A stretch of 64,000 nt of DNA from an uncultured SAR86 cluster bacterium (lineage in GTDB: Bacteria > Pseudomonadota > Gammaproteobacteria > Magnimaribacterales > D2472): contig CACJSU010000002.1 of NCBI GenBank assembly GCA_902596165.1, positions 153,768 to 217,767 on the forward strand. The letters are read 5' to 3'. Numbering within the stretch: position 1 is the stretch's first letter; every line of letters begins with the position of its first letter. The notes beneath the pieces were generated by a model, which was not told where the DNA came from, made no database searches, and saw only the letters and a list, made by a program, of their open reading frames with translations. Position numbers and translations under genes: made by a program. Positions 8,079 through 17,145 of this stretch are shown here, piece after piece.

Positions 8079-10511
8079 TTAGCAGCTAACTTCTTTGCCT
8101 GTTGCTTTACCATCCTTGATAACAATTGAATTAAGATCGAAGTTAACTCCATTTTCACTTAAAAAAAGACCTCTGACTTGAATTTTATTTTTATTCAAAC
8201 CATCTTTTTCAAGGCAAGAAACAGGAATATTTATTGTTAACCACTCTGTCATAGAATCGGTTGGTAATTGAATAGATCCTCTACAATTATTTCCACAGCC
8301 CACGCTAAAATATAAAGCTGGATTTGTCAGCGTATTAACCCTCATTATAATTTCATAAAAAGGTGAGATCATGCCAGATAGGTTAACTGGTGATTCTGTT
8401 GAAATACCAAAAGCTTGCAGGGATTCATTCTCTATAAAAATAATATTTTTAGCATCATCTTGTCTTTGATAATCGAATCTAGTGATTTTAATTTTGCCAT
8501 TAGCGCTTTTGAAATCATCATCCATAACAAATTCAGGACCTGAATCAGTAACTATAAATTCCTTACCAGGAATTGATGCTGCACCAAGGAAAACATTAAC
8601 CAACTCTAATTTAGAAAGAGTTTTATTTGTTTGAATTTTCTCAAGCTGAATATCTGATTCGTAAGAAAGTCCATATCCAAATGGAAATAATGGGTCATAT
8701 ATACTGTCAGTAAAATTAAGAACTGCCTGATCTTTGGATTTAGGCCATGAATAAGATAATTTGCCAGTAAAGTCATAATTAATTTCATTATCTTTAGTGA
8801 AAATTATATCTCCTATACCCTCCACAGCAGTTCCTGGAAGCCAGGCAGCAATAAACGCATCTGAAGCATTAATCTGCCTATTCACCACTAAAGGCCTACC
8901 AGATAAAAATATGCTTACAGTTGGAATGCTCTGAGCATTTACAGACTCGAGTATGGGTAGAAACTTAGGATCGGTTGGGGTAAATGAAACATCTTTTAAA
9001 TCACCTAGCATTTCAGCATATGGCTCCTCGCCAAAGACACCGATAACGACATCTGGTTTTTTAGAAAATTTACCATTTCCAGAGAATTCAACTGACCCTC
9101 CTGATGAAATAATAAATTGTTCTAGGGCCTGATATATTGAATTAACATTTACAAAGTCTTTATTTGAGTTTTCTCTTCCTTGCCAAGTAATTGTCCAGCC
9201 ACCTGTTTGAGATGATATCTTGTTTGCAGCATCTCCAATGATTCCTATGTGTTGAACAGGGTTTAATGGAAGAAGTTTGTCATTATTTTTTAACAAAACC
9301 AATGACTCTCTAACAGCCTGACGAGCCAAAGCTATATGCTCAGGATGACCAAGATAATTTCCCTTAAATTCATGGGGAATCCTTCCATTAAATAGTCCTA
9401 ATCTAGATTTAACCGTTAAAATCTTCCTAACTGCTTCATCAAGCCTTGCTTCGGAGATTTCTCCTGATTTTACTTGCTTGATAGTATTTCGTAGGAGATC
9501 TTTCCAATTTTCGGGAACCATAAACATATCCACACCAGCATTAAAAGACTGAGCACATTTTGCATTTGAACAGCCCTCAACTTGACCATGGCCATTCCAG
9601 TCACCTACTACGAAACCATCAAATTGCATGTCTACTTTCAAGATGTCAGTCAATAATTCTTTATATCCATGAAGTTTCTTACCATTCCAAGAATTAAAAC
9701 TTGCCATAACAGTTTGCGCGCATGCATCTAAAGCATCAAAATAAGGGTAACCATGAATCTCTCTTAAGCCTGTTTCTGAGATTCTTGTATTGCCTTGGTC
9801 AACACCTTCAAAAGTCCCGCCATCACCCATAAAATGTTTTGCAGTTGCAATCACATGATTGCCATCAAGCAAAGTTTCTCCCTCACCTTGAAGACCAAGC
9901 ACAAATGCCTTCCCAAGTTTTGATACCAGTATAGGATCTTCAGAAAATCCTTCGTATGTCCTTCCCCAGCGATCATCCTGAGGAACTGCTACAGTTGGAG
10001 CAAATGTCCAAGCTACCCCTGTGGATAAAACTTCGAGGGCAATTGCTTCTCCGATACTTCTCATTAAATCAACATTGCCTGAAGCTCCTAGACCAATGTT
10101 GTGAGGAAACAAAGTTGCTCCGATAACATTGTTGTGCCCATGGACTGCATCGGTACCCCATAAAACAGGTACTTTTATGCCTTTATAAGTAGGAGAAGCA
10201 TCATAAAACTCTTTGCTTAAATTTTTCCAATCTTGAACTGAGCTGTATTTATCTCCATTAGGTGCAGTATTTCCTCCATTTAAAACAGAACCAATTTTAA
10301 ATTTCTTCACATCTTCTGGTGAAATAAAATCTAAGTCTCCTTGAATGACTTGACCGACCTTCTCCTCAATGGTCATTCCATCAATTAATTGCTCAATAAG
10401 ATCAGCATTATTAAAATTTTTATATTCACAAGAATGTGTCCGTGACCAGTCGACCTCAGACATCACCAAACCTGTTTGAAAAAATAAAATAATTAATAAA
10501 AACTTCTTCAT
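8079..10511 (-). CDS. Secreted GH3 beta-glucosidase with C-terminal galactose-binding-like domain
   Basis: The 810-residue enzyme has an export signal (residues 1-18) and the GH3 TIM barrel with RWGRTYEGFSED (181-192), the Lys-His pair at 225-226 (AKHFMGDGG) and the nucleophile Asp304 in VVGDWNGH. The second alpha/beta domain follows (about 390-600). Residues about 650-810 form a beta-rich domain like that of the marine exo-beta-glucosidase ExoP. It should release glucose from beta-1,3 or beta-1,4 glucooligosaccharides in the periplasm or at the surface. It is the last gene of the symporter-glk-pgl operon, 13 bp after pgl, with a GGAGAA ribosome binding site. Confidence 0.93.
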   Translation of the reverse strand: MKKFLLIILFFQTGLVMSEVDWSRTHSCEYKNFNNADLIEQLIDGMTIEEKVGQVIQGDLDFISPEDVKKFKIGSVLNGGNTAPNGDKYSSVQDWKNLSKEFYDASPTYKGIKVPVLWGTDAVHGHNNVIGATLFPHNIGLGASGNVDLMRSIGEAIALEVLSTGVAWTFAPTVAVPQDDRWGRTYEGFSEDPILVSKLGKAFVLGLQGEGETLLDGNHVIATAKHFMGDGGTFEGVDQGNTRISETGLREIHGYPYFDALDACAQTVMASFNSWNGKKLHGYKELLTDILKVDMQFDGFVVGDWNGHGQVEGCSNAKCAQSFNAGVDMFMVPENWKDLLRNTIKQVKSGEISEARLDEAVRKILTVKSRLGLFNGRIPHEFKGNYLGHPEHIALARQAVRESLVLLKNNDKLLPLNPVQHIGIIGDAANKISSQTGGWTITWQGRENSNKDFVNVNSIYQALEQFIISSGGSVEFSGNGKFSKKPDVVIGVFGEEPYAEMLGDLKDVSFTPTDPKFLPILESVNAQSIPTVSIFLSGRPLVVNRQINASDAFIAAWLPGTAVEGIGDIIFTKDNEINYDFTGKLSYSWPKSKDQAVLNFTDSIYDPLFPFGYGLSYESDIQLEKIQTNKTLSKLELVNVFLGAASIPGKEFIVTDSGPEFVMDDDFKSANGKIKITRFDYQRQDDAKNIIFIENESLQAFGISTESPVNLSGMISPFYEIIMRVNTLTNPALYFSVGCGNNCRGSIQLPTDSMTEWLTINIPVSCLEKDGLNKNKIQVRGLFLSENGVNFDLNSIVIKDGKATGKEVSC

Positions 10512-10524
10512 AGTTTCTCCATAT

Positions 10525-11160
10525 TTAAAAATCTATATCTGAAAATTCAATCTTTGTTTTATTTTGTGTTAATAAAAAATGTAAAGGGAGCTTCTTATCT
10601 ACAAAGGCTTGCTCAATGATGATCCTTTTGTTTGGATTTGATACCAATAAAATACAACGTTTTGCATTAAGTAATAGTGAAAGATTCATAGAAATTCTCT
10701 TATGACTAGGTATGCCTTGAGGTTCTCTAGAAAGAACTAACTCTGGTGAAGCGTATTCATCAAAAGCATTGTTATTTGCGAGCTCAGCTGGAAACAATGA
10801 TGCAAAGTGACCATCACTGCCCAGTCCAAGCAACACTATATCAAAGGGAAGATTAATTTTTTCTAGTACATTGTTATCATTTAATGGGTAGAAAATAGCT
10901 TTATTAGCTTTATTAATAAGTAAATGATTTTTAACTAAATATTCATTTGAATCTTCATGATCTGCAGGTACCACCCTATCATCACCAAGAAAAATTGAAA
11001 CTTTAGACCAGTCTAAATCTGATTTACTTAAGCATTGATATAATGGCAATGGACTATTGCCGCCACACACAACGAGCGAAGCTGAACCATTGGAATTAAT
11101 TCCACTGGTTAATGAATCAACTATAGAGTTTGAAATTTTATTTAAAATACGATCTTCCAA
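10525..11160 (-). CDS. pgl: 6-phosphogluconolactonase
   Basis: This 211-residue protein of the DevB/SOL family has the CGGNSPLPLYQCL phosphate-binding loop, FLGDDRVVPADHEDSNEY, and LLGLGSDGHFASLFP with the catalytic His. It hydrolyses 6-phosphogluconolactone to 6-phosphogluconate in the cytoplasm, the second step of the oxidative pentose phosphate and Entner-Doudoroff routes. The start is a TTG placed 2 bp after the glk stop, so translation is likely coupled to glk. No zwf, edd or eda gene is in the window. Confidence 0.93.
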   Translation of the reverse strand: MEDRILNKISNSIVDSLTSGINSNGSASLVVCGGNSPLPLYQCLSKSDLDWSKVSIFLGDDRVVPADHEDSNEYLVKNHLLINKANKAIFYPLNDNNVLEKINLPFDIVLLGLGSDGHFASLFPAELANNNAFDEYASPELVLSREPQGIPSHKRISMNLSLLLNAKRCILLVSNPNKRIIIEQAFVDKKLPLHFLLTQNKTKIEFSDIDF

Positions 11161-11162
11161 AA

Positions 11163-12113
11163 CTAATCGAGGGTCTGACTAAATTTATTTATAAAATTTA
11201 AACTACCATGCAAGCAGGTCATCTCTTGTTTAATTAATGCAATGGGCATCTGTAGTAAAACTTCTTTATGCATTGATTTTCTGTTGATAACAAAATTTTT
11301 TATAAAATCATCAGCATCCAGAAATTTATACAATGATCGTATTAAACCACCAGCAAGATAAATTCCTTTGCCTGGCATGAATGCCAAGGCAAGCTCAGAC
11401 AAAATTTGAGAAAAAGATTTTAAAAATAGCTCAACACTCTTTTTTGCTAATTCGTCAGAGTGGCAAGCATTCAAAATCTCCTCTGAGGATTTATTGGTTT
11501 TAGCAAGGTGAGAATAAATTTTTACCAACCCCCCTCCAGAAATGAGATCTTCGATTATATTAATATCAGTTTTGCTTGTAAGACCAATATCTAACAATAA
11601 ATTAGGGATTGTAAACAGACTGTTTCCAATTTCTGTTGGAAGAACAATACTGTCATTAACAACTTGAGCAGCTCCCAAGCCTGTCCCGGGACCCAAAATT
11701 AAAGCAGTATCATTGAAGGGATCCCCTGTATTAATAAAGTGCATATCATCTTTTGCAAAAAGAGATAACCCATGGCCTATTGCCTCCCAATCATTTAAGA
11801 GATGACAGGAATCGACAGAAAATTCTTTAAGAATCTCAGTTTCATCTATTCTAAATTCTCTGTTAGTCATTGAAATAGATTGATGCAATTTCGGTCCAGC
11901 GATAGAAAAAACTAGATGCCTTATTGATGAATTTTCATTTAAAAAGTTTTGTAACATTTCATCAAATGTATCCAAAGACTTTAGATTTTGTTTAGTCGGG
12001 TTTATGAGTTCGTTTGAGCCAATTTCAGCTACAGCTGTTCTGATATTTGTTCCACCAATATCAATCAGCAACACTTTGCTATTTAGAAATTCTACTTGAG
12101 GATTAATTACCAT
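11163..12113 (-). CDS. glk: Glucokinase
   Basis: This 316-residue protein of the Glk (PF02685) family has the ATP-binding LLIDIGGTNIRTAV (16-28), the sugar-site segment LLNDWEAIGHGL, LGPGTGLGAA, and PTEIGNS with the glutamate that contacts glucose. It phosphorylates glucose at the expense of ATP in the cytoplasm. The ATG overlaps the last 7 bp of the symporter gene. Gene order (transporter, kinase, lactonase, beta-glucosidase) points to use of glucose set free from beta-glucosides. Confidence 0.93.
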   Translation of the reverse strand: MVINPQVEFLNSKVLLIDIGGTNIRTAVAEIGSNELINPTKQNLKSLDTFDEMLQNFLNENSSIRHLVFSIAGPKLHQSISMTNREFRIDETEILKEFSVDSCHLLNDWEAIGHGLSLFAKDDMHFINTGDPFNDTALILGPGTGLGAAQVVNDSIVLPTEIGNSLFTIPNLLLDIGLTSKTDINIIEDLISGGGLVKIYSHLAKTNKSSEEILNACHSDELAKKSVELFLKSFSQILSELALAFMPGKGIYLAGGLIRSLYKFLDADDFIKNFVINRKSMHKEVLLQMPIALIKQEMTCLHGSLNFINKFSQTLD

Positions 12114-13672
12114 AATAAATAATATGTAATGGTTAAAATCATGAAAATAATTAATGTGTTGATATTAAAGGATTGCTCAGTTTTAAAATTAATTCCGGCA
12201 GTATCGATAGCCTTATCCTGATCGACATATCCCTGAAGTAAGCTAGTGATATAGCATGCAAAGCCTGAAATTATGAACACAACTCCCATTCTATGAATAA
12301 AAGGATATTCTGGAAAAACAAGAAAAATAAATAGAGATAAAATTAAAGACACACTTGCAGCAACCAAGACACTTAAGGTTGTAGCTTTTTTCCAAAATAA
12401 AGCTACCAAAAATATTACTAGAATTCCAGGAGTAAAAAACCCTGTGAAGTTTTGAATGTATTGAAATGCTGATTCCATACTTCCAAGCAGCGGCTGAGCA
12501 CAAAGAACAGCAACAAGCAATGCAATCCATGCCATATTTCTTCCTACATTAACTAGCTTCTGCTCTGTAGGCGGAGATTTAACAAAACTTCGATAAATAT
12601 CCATAGTAAAAATAGTACTAACGCTATTTGTCATTGATGCTAATGAAGAAACTATCGCTGCAACCAATGCTGCAAAAGTTAGACCCAAAATACCATTGGG
12701 TAATAATGACATCATCATAGGGTAAGCTTGATCTGACTTATCTAAGGCTGGGTAAATTACTGCAGCACATATTCCAGGCAGCACGACAACAAATGGCATT
12801 AGAAGCTTTAAATATGCAGCAAACATAACTCCTTTTTGAGCTTCTGGTAATGATTTAGCACCCAAGGCACGTTGAGTTATATATTGATTAAATCCCCAAT
12901 AAGCAAAGTGTGCTATCCACAGTCCACCAATTAAAACCCAAACACCAGGTAAATCTTTATATGCAGAATTTTCAGGAGATAAAATCATGTCAAATTTTTC
13001 TGGAAGTAATGCATAAACCTGAGATAAGCCACTTATAAATCCGGCACCCTCAGAGATTTGATTCAATGCTATGTATGAAACAGATAATCCTCCAAAAATT
13101 AACAAAACAACTTGAATGATGTCAGTCATAGCGACTGCTTTTAAACCACCCCACAAAGAGTATGCTAAGGAAAGGAGAGCTAGAAGAACCAATCCAGAGA
13201 ATAAATCTAAACCAGTTAAAGAGCTGATTGCAAGAGAGCCAAGCCATAAAACACTTGTTAGATTGATGAATATATAAACAGCTAACCAAAAAAAAGATAG
13301 AACAAGACTCACTCTTTTATCAAATCTTTGCTCAAGAAACTGAGGCATAGTGTAGATTTGTTTCTCCAAAAATAGCGGTAAAAAATACTTTGCCATGACT
13401 ATCAATGCTATTGCTGCCGTTAACTCATATGTAGCAATAGCCATACCAACAACAAAGCCTTGACCGGACATACCTATGATTTGTTCCGCAGAAATATTTG
13501 CAGCTATAAGGGATGCGCCTATTGCCCACCATGGTAATGATCTGCCTGCTAAGAAATAATCTTCAGCCGTTTTCTCGGCTCCTTGTTGAGATCGAGAAAC
13601 ATATTGAGCTAAAATGATTATTCCAATGCAGTAAAAAGCGACAATAAAAACGTCTAAATTACTAAATAACAT
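12107..13672 (-). CDS. Sodium:solute symporter (SSS family), probable sugar transporter
   Basis: This 521-residue inner-membrane protein has about 14 hydrophobic helices. DYFLAGRSLPWWAIGASL and ANISAEQIIGMSGQGF are typical of the SGLT branch, as is GGLKAVAMTDIIQ. Members couple Na+ influx to uptake of glucose, galactose and related sugars. Downstream glucokinase and beta-glucosidase favour glucose as cargo. It is the first gene of a four-gene operon and diverges from the LacI regulator across an 80-bp intergenic region with operator-like sequence. Confidence 0.9.
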   Translation of the reverse strand: MLFSNLDVFIVAFYCIGIIILAQYVSRSQQGAEKTAEDYFLAGRSLPWWAIGASLIAANISAEQIIGMSGQGFVVGMAIATYELTAAIALIVMAKYFLPLFLEKQIYTMPQFLEQRFDKRVSLVLSFFWLAVYIFINLTSVLWLGSLAISSLTGLDLFSGLVLLALLSLAYSLWGGLKAVAMTDIIQVVLLIFGGLSVSYIALNQISEGAGFISGLSQVYALLPEKFDMILSPENSAYKDLPGVWVLIGGLWIAHFAYWGFNQYITQRALGAKSLPEAQKGVMFAAYLKLLMPFVVVLPGICAAVIYPALDKSDQAYPMMMSLLPNGILGLTFAALVAAIVSSLASMTNSVSTIFTMDIYRSFVKSPPTEQKLVNVGRNMAWIALLVAVLCAQPLLGSMESAFQYIQNFTGFFTPGILVIFLVALFWKKATTLSVLVAASVSLILSLFIFLVFPEYPFIHRMGVVFIISGFACYITSLLQGYVDQDKAIDTAGINFKTEQSFNINTLIIFMILTITYYLLW

Positions 13673-13687
13673 TGATGAACTACCCCA

Positions 13688-13717
13688 TTGATATCGTTGT
13701 CAAAATACATTATCGTT
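13688..13717. promoter_or_regulatory. Candidate LacI-family operator region between symporter and regulator
   Basis: TTGATATCGTTGTCAA at 13688-13703 is an imperfect inverted repeat (6 of 8 positions) with the central CpG typical of LacI-family operators. TATCGTT occurs again at 13711-13717, 19 bp after its copy at 13692. The same bases can also be read as -35 TTGATA, 17 bp, -10 TATCGT for the plus-strand regulator, so operator and promoter would overlap. The sequence between the two start codons is 80 bp long. Confidence 0.45.
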
Positions 13718-13752
13718 AAAATAGACTAATAAGGCAATAAAATTTAAATGCA

Positions 13753-14760
13753 ATGACGGTTACAATTAAAGACGTTTCGAAAGATGCCAAGGTATCTATT
13801 AAAACTGTTTCAAGGGTTATAAATAATGAAGCAAATGTTGCAGAAGAAACGAAAAAGAAAGTTCTAGTATCTGTTAAAAAGCTTGGATTTAGACCAAATA
13901 AAAGCGCTCAAAGCTTAAGATCAAAAAGATCGTTCATAATTGCATTACTGTATGACAATCCAAACAAATCATATTTAGCAGATGTGCAAAGTGGAATATT
14001 TAAAGCTTGCAAATTAACTGGATATAACCTCGTTATTCAGGAATGTGATTACAAATCACCTGATTTAAATAATACTATTCTTGAATTTGTAAATGATCTA
14101 AAAATTGATGGCTTGATTCTCACCCCTCCCCTCAGCGATATGGATGATTTCCTTAAAGATCTAGACAAAAATAAAATTGAGTATGCTGTTATAGCACCAA
14201 GCACAAAGAAAGCTGAATCTTTATATGTATCTTCTAATGACTATGAGGCTGCATACAAATTGACCTCAGAAATTATAAAGCATGGGCATAAACAGATAGG
14301 TTTTATAAAGGGGCATCCAAAACATTCAGCCTCAAGTCTTCGGTTTAATGGCTTTATCGACGCGATAGTCAATCATAGCCTTGAGACAAATGATGATTGG
14401 ATTAAACAGGGAAATTTTAGTTTTAAGTCAGGATTTGATGCTGGAGTTGAAATCTTTCACTCAGAAAACATACCTTCTGCAATATTTGCAAGCAATGATT
14501 CAATGGCTGCAGGGATTATGAAATCTGCTCAAATGAAAGGCTTAAAAATTCCAGATGATATATCCATTGCAGGATTTGATGATTCACCTATTGCCGATGA
14601 GATTTGGCCAGCACTTACTACTGTTAGACAGCCAGTTGAGAAAATGGCAAATCATGCAGCCAAAATTTTGATGGCAAAATTTAATGGAATAGAAGAAAGC
14701 AATCAGTCAAAAGAATTTAAATCTGATTTGATCTTGCGTGAATCACTAAAAACCTTGTAA
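13753..14760 (+). CDS. LacI-family transcriptional regulator
   Basis: This 335-residue protein has an N-terminal helix-turn-helix (TIKDVSKDAKVSIKTVSRVIN) and hinge (GFRPNKSAQSLRSKRS), then a periplasmic-binding-protein-like effector domain with FASNDSMAAGIM and the C-terminal IAGFDDSPIADEIWPALTTV typical of the family. It is divergent from the symporter-glk-pgl-GH3 operon and most likely represses it, with a sugar or sugar phosphate as inducer (inferred). Its 3' end overlaps the convergent marC-like gene by 15 bp. Confidence 0.92.
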   Translation: MTVTIKDVSKDAKVSIKTVSRVINNEANVAEETKKKVLVSVKKLGFRPNKSAQSLRSKRSFIIALLYDNPNKSYLADVQSGIFKACKLTGYNLVIQECDYKSPDLNNTILEFVNDLKIDGLILTPPLSDMDDFLKDLDKNKIEYAVIAPSTKKAESLYVSSNDYEAAYKLTSEIIKHGHKQIGFIKGHPKHSASSLRFNGFIDAIVNHSLETNDDWIKQGNFSFKSGFDAGVEIFHSENIPSAIFASNDSMAAGIMKSAQMKGLKIPDDISIAGFDDSPIADEIWPALTTVRQPVEKMANHAAKILMAKFNGIEESNQSKEFKSDLILRESLKTL

Positions 14761-15381
14761 TTTAAAAGATTCGACAATACCAGCAACTACAAACTCTATT
14801 GCAAGAGCTCCAAGCAGGATTCCAAATATTTTTTGCACCACAATAATAATTGTTGGGCCAACTTTTTTAGAAAGGCTTGCTGAGAGCCACATAGCAAAAG
14901 CAACCAATATCACAATTATCAAAATTGGAATGAAGTTAATTAATATTTCTGTTGTATTGCTTGCATTGTTTTCAGCAATTAAAAGCGCAGTTGTCATTGC
15001 GCCAGGACCAGCGATCAAAGGTATTGCTAAAGGGAAAATTGCAAGAGACTGAATTGACTCATCATCCAGCGCTACTTCAGCTGTATTTTGTCGCCTAGTT
15101 TGCCTTTGCTCTAAAACCATCTGGAATGCAATTGCAACCAAAAACAACCCACCTATTATTTTAAATGAACTCATTGAGATGCCCATAAGATCCAAAATTG
15201 AAGTTCCGAATATATAAAATAAAGATAGTACAAAAAAAGAAACTATAGTTGCTTGAATATAGATTTTCTTAATATCATCTTTATTTAAGCCTTGAGTAAG
15301 ACTCGCAAAAATAGGAACAAGTGCAATTGGATCAACTGCAACAAATAGTAAAATTGTATTTTCAAGTAACTGATCAAACAT
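14746..15381 (-). CDS. MarC-family integral membrane protein
   Basis: The 211-residue protein has six hydrophobic segments. Family signatures are FVAVDPIALVPIFASLTQG near the N-terminus and FPLAIPLIAGPGAMTTALL in the middle. MarC/YchE proteins sit in the inner membrane and their transport role is not established. It starts 1 bp after the pyruvate kinase stop, so the two are probably one transcript. Confidence 0.9.
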   Translation of the reverse strand: MFDQLLENTILLFVAVDPIALVPIFASLTQGLNKDDIKKIYIQATIVSFFVLSLFYIFGTSILDLMGISMSSFKIIGGLFLVAIAFQMVLEQRQTRRQNTAEVALDDESIQSLAIFPLAIPLIAGPGAMTTALLIAENNASNTTEILINFIPILIIVILVAFAMWLSASLSKKVGPTIIIVVQKIFGILLGALAIEFVVAGIVESFKLQGF

Positions 15382-15382
15382 T

Positions 15383-16795
15383 TTAGGTAGTTATGATTTG
15401 AATTGAATCGGTATGAGATGCTGAATATACCCCAGCTATTAATACAAATTTTAGAGATTTTTTAGACTTCTTACCAAACATTAAAGTTGATTTGATCCGT
15501 GAGAGTGTTTTTGTCTGATTGGTTATTGATTTTATAAAATGCGGTTTTATTCCACCGATTATGCTTAAATGAGAGTAAGTATCATGATTATTTGTAAATG
15601 CATAAACAGGCATTCGAAATGGTTTTGTGTTTGAAACTACATTTGCTGTCTGACCTGACCGAGTGATGACAACTATTCCATCTGCACTTATCCTTTCAGC
15701 AAGATCTCGAGCTCCTTGTGCGATATTTTGCCAGTCTGAATTATCTTGAAGAAATTTTTCATAACCTAGAGTCCTGAACTGTTCAGTTCTAACGGCTATT
15801 TTCTTCAGCATTTTGATGCATTGCACAGGATATTTACCAACACTGGTTTCACCTGAAAGCATTACAGCATCGGCTCCTTCATATATTGCATTTGCAACAT
15901 CAGTAACTTCAGCTCTTGTAGGAGTTGGATGATGAATCATAGACTCTAATAAATGCGTTGCAACAATGGATCTTCTCCCCCATTTTGCAGTTGCATACAT
16001 AATTCTTCTCTGTATATTAGGCAAATCAGCAAGATCTGTCTCGATTCCCAAATCACCTCTTGCAACCATAACTATATCTGCAGCCTGCGTAATTTCATGA
16101 ATATTATCTAGCCCCTCTTGATTTTCAATCTTTGCAATAATTTTTATAGATGATTTGTTTCTTTTTAATATGGCTCTAAGATTAGATATGTCTTTAGCAG
16201 ATCTTACAAAAGATAAAGCAATGAAACTAACATTATGCTTAATTCCAAAATTAATGTCCTTGCGATCTTTTTTAGTAATTGATGGTAAGTCAACCCTAAC
16301 TCCTGGCAGGTTAACATGACGTTTGCTACCAAGAGTCCCGCCATCAAGAACTTTACACTTCAAGCTTTCTTTATCTTTAGCCAAGACTTGAAAATTGAGT
16401 AAGCCATTATCTATACTTATTTTGGAGCCCTTATCTACACTTTTTATAAGTCCTTTGTAATTAATTTTAATTGAGGATGTTTCCACATCAACATCATCTC
16501 TTATTGTGAGATTAACTATGTCGCCTGTTTGAAGATCTATATCCGATTGGTTAATTCCTGTTCTAATTTCTGGCCCTTGAGTATCTAGTAATATTCCTAT
16601 TGGGCCAAATGATTGTGACTGATTTTTATTGACCCTTTGAATCGACTTAATAATTTTTAATGCATCAGTCTGTGATGCATGGGACATGTTTATTCTTGCT
16701 ACATTCATGCCAGCAGCATGCAAGTCTTTTAAGGATGAATATTCATTTGTGCTAGGGCCAATTGTTGCAATAATTTTTGTTTTAGTAACTCGCAT
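15383..16795 (-). CDS. pyk: Pyruvate kinase
   Basis: This 470-residue enzyme has the N-terminal TKIIATIGPST and GMNVARINMSH, the catalytic lysine segment IIAKIENQEG, VARGDLGIE for Mg2+ and phosphoenolpyruvate, and HPTPTRAEVTDVANA, which is the active-site helix. It makes pyruvate and ATP from phosphoenolpyruvate and ADP in the cytosol. The segment 75-290 bp upstream holds a promoter, a GA-rich untranslated RNA and an intrinsic terminator. These either form a separate small RNA or a regulated leader for pyk. MarC follows 1 bp downstream. Confidence 0.96.
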   Translation of the reverse strand: MRVTKTKIIATIGPSTNEYSSLKDLHAAGMNVARINMSHASQTDALKIIKSIQRVNKNQSQSFGPIGILLDTQGPEIRTGINQSDIDLQTGDIVNLTIRDDVDVETSSIKINYKGLIKSVDKGSKISIDNGLLNFQVLAKDKESLKCKVLDGGTLGSKRHVNLPGVRVDLPSITKKDRKDINFGIKHNVSFIALSFVRSAKDISNLRAILKRNKSSIKIIAKIENQEGLDNIHEITQAADIVMVARGDLGIETDLADLPNIQRRIMYATAKWGRRSIVATHLLESMIHHPTPTRAEVTDVANAIYEGADAVMLSGETSVGKYPVQCIKMLKKIAVRTEQFRTLGYEKFLQDNSDWQNIAQGARDLAERISADGIVVITRSGQTANVVSNTKPFRMPVYAFTNNHDTYSHLSIIGGIKPHFIKSITNQTKTLSRIKSTLMFGKKSKKSLKFVLIAGVYSASHTDSIQIITT

Positions 16796-16868
16796 GACCA
16801 GGATGATACTCCATTAAAATTTAAAGTGAAACAATGGTATTGGTTAGCCTATGTTGACTTATCAAAGG

Positions 16869-16894
16869 CAAAAAAAAACAGAGCTAAGCTCTGT
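16869..16894 (-). terminator. Intrinsic terminator of the GA-rich RNA
   Basis: ACAGAGC / GCTCTGT form a 7-bp stem with a 3-nt loop, followed on the minus strand by a run of eight to nine T. On the plus strand the trailing run is weaker, so it works mainly leftwards, before pyk. Confidence 0.75.
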
Positions 16895-17088
16895 CTTTTC
16901 AGTTCGAGATTGGAAGGGGTCTAAAGTGAGAATCTCTTTAGCTCCTTGAAGGTCTTCTCTTTCCTTCTTGGTGGGTTACTAAGCTCTTTTTTATCGTCGA
17001 CTCTTAATAACGCTTTCGCCCTTCGTCTCTTCCTTCTCTTTCTCTCTTACTCCCGTCTGCAGTTGATTGTAAGTCGGTCCGAGTTGGT
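16869..17088 (-). ncRNA. Unidentified GA-rich RNA (sRNA or pyk leader)
   Basis: The 350-bp gap between pyk and the GH2 gene holds a transcription unit of about 220 nt: a sigma70-type promoter at 17095-17122 and an intrinsic terminator at 16869-16894. No ATG, GTG or TTG occurs on the minus strand across it, which argues against a protein. The RNA is rich in G and A (for example AGAGAAAGAGAAGGAAGAG), contains a GC-GAAA-GC mini-hairpin and a CTAAAG...CTTTAG hairpin, and has several GGA motifs. AGAGCTTAG occurs at 16979-16987 and again inside the terminator stem (16884-16892). It is not 4.5S, tmRNA or RNase P RNA by their conserved cores. It could be a free small RNA or a regulated leader of pyk, whose start codon is 75 bp beyond the terminator. 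Confidence 0.65.
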
Positions 17089-17094
17089 CTATTA

Positions 17095-17122
17095 AATATA
17101 CGCCTTTAGGAAATAGAGTCAA
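17095..17122 (-). promoter_or_regulatory. Strong sigma70-type promoter of the GA-rich RNA
   Basis: On the minus strand TTGACT (17117-17122) is followed after 16 bp by TATATT (17095-17100). An alternative -10, TATTTA, lies 18 bp away. A start near A17088 is expected. Confidence 0.7.
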
Positions 17123-17145
17123 CACTTTTTTTAAAAAAAATATAA

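Noticed and set aside
16869..17088. 6S RNA, tmRNA, RNase P RNA or SRP RNA
   Set aside because: None of the conserved cores of these RNAs is seen, and the 5' and 3' ends do not pair as in 6S RNA.
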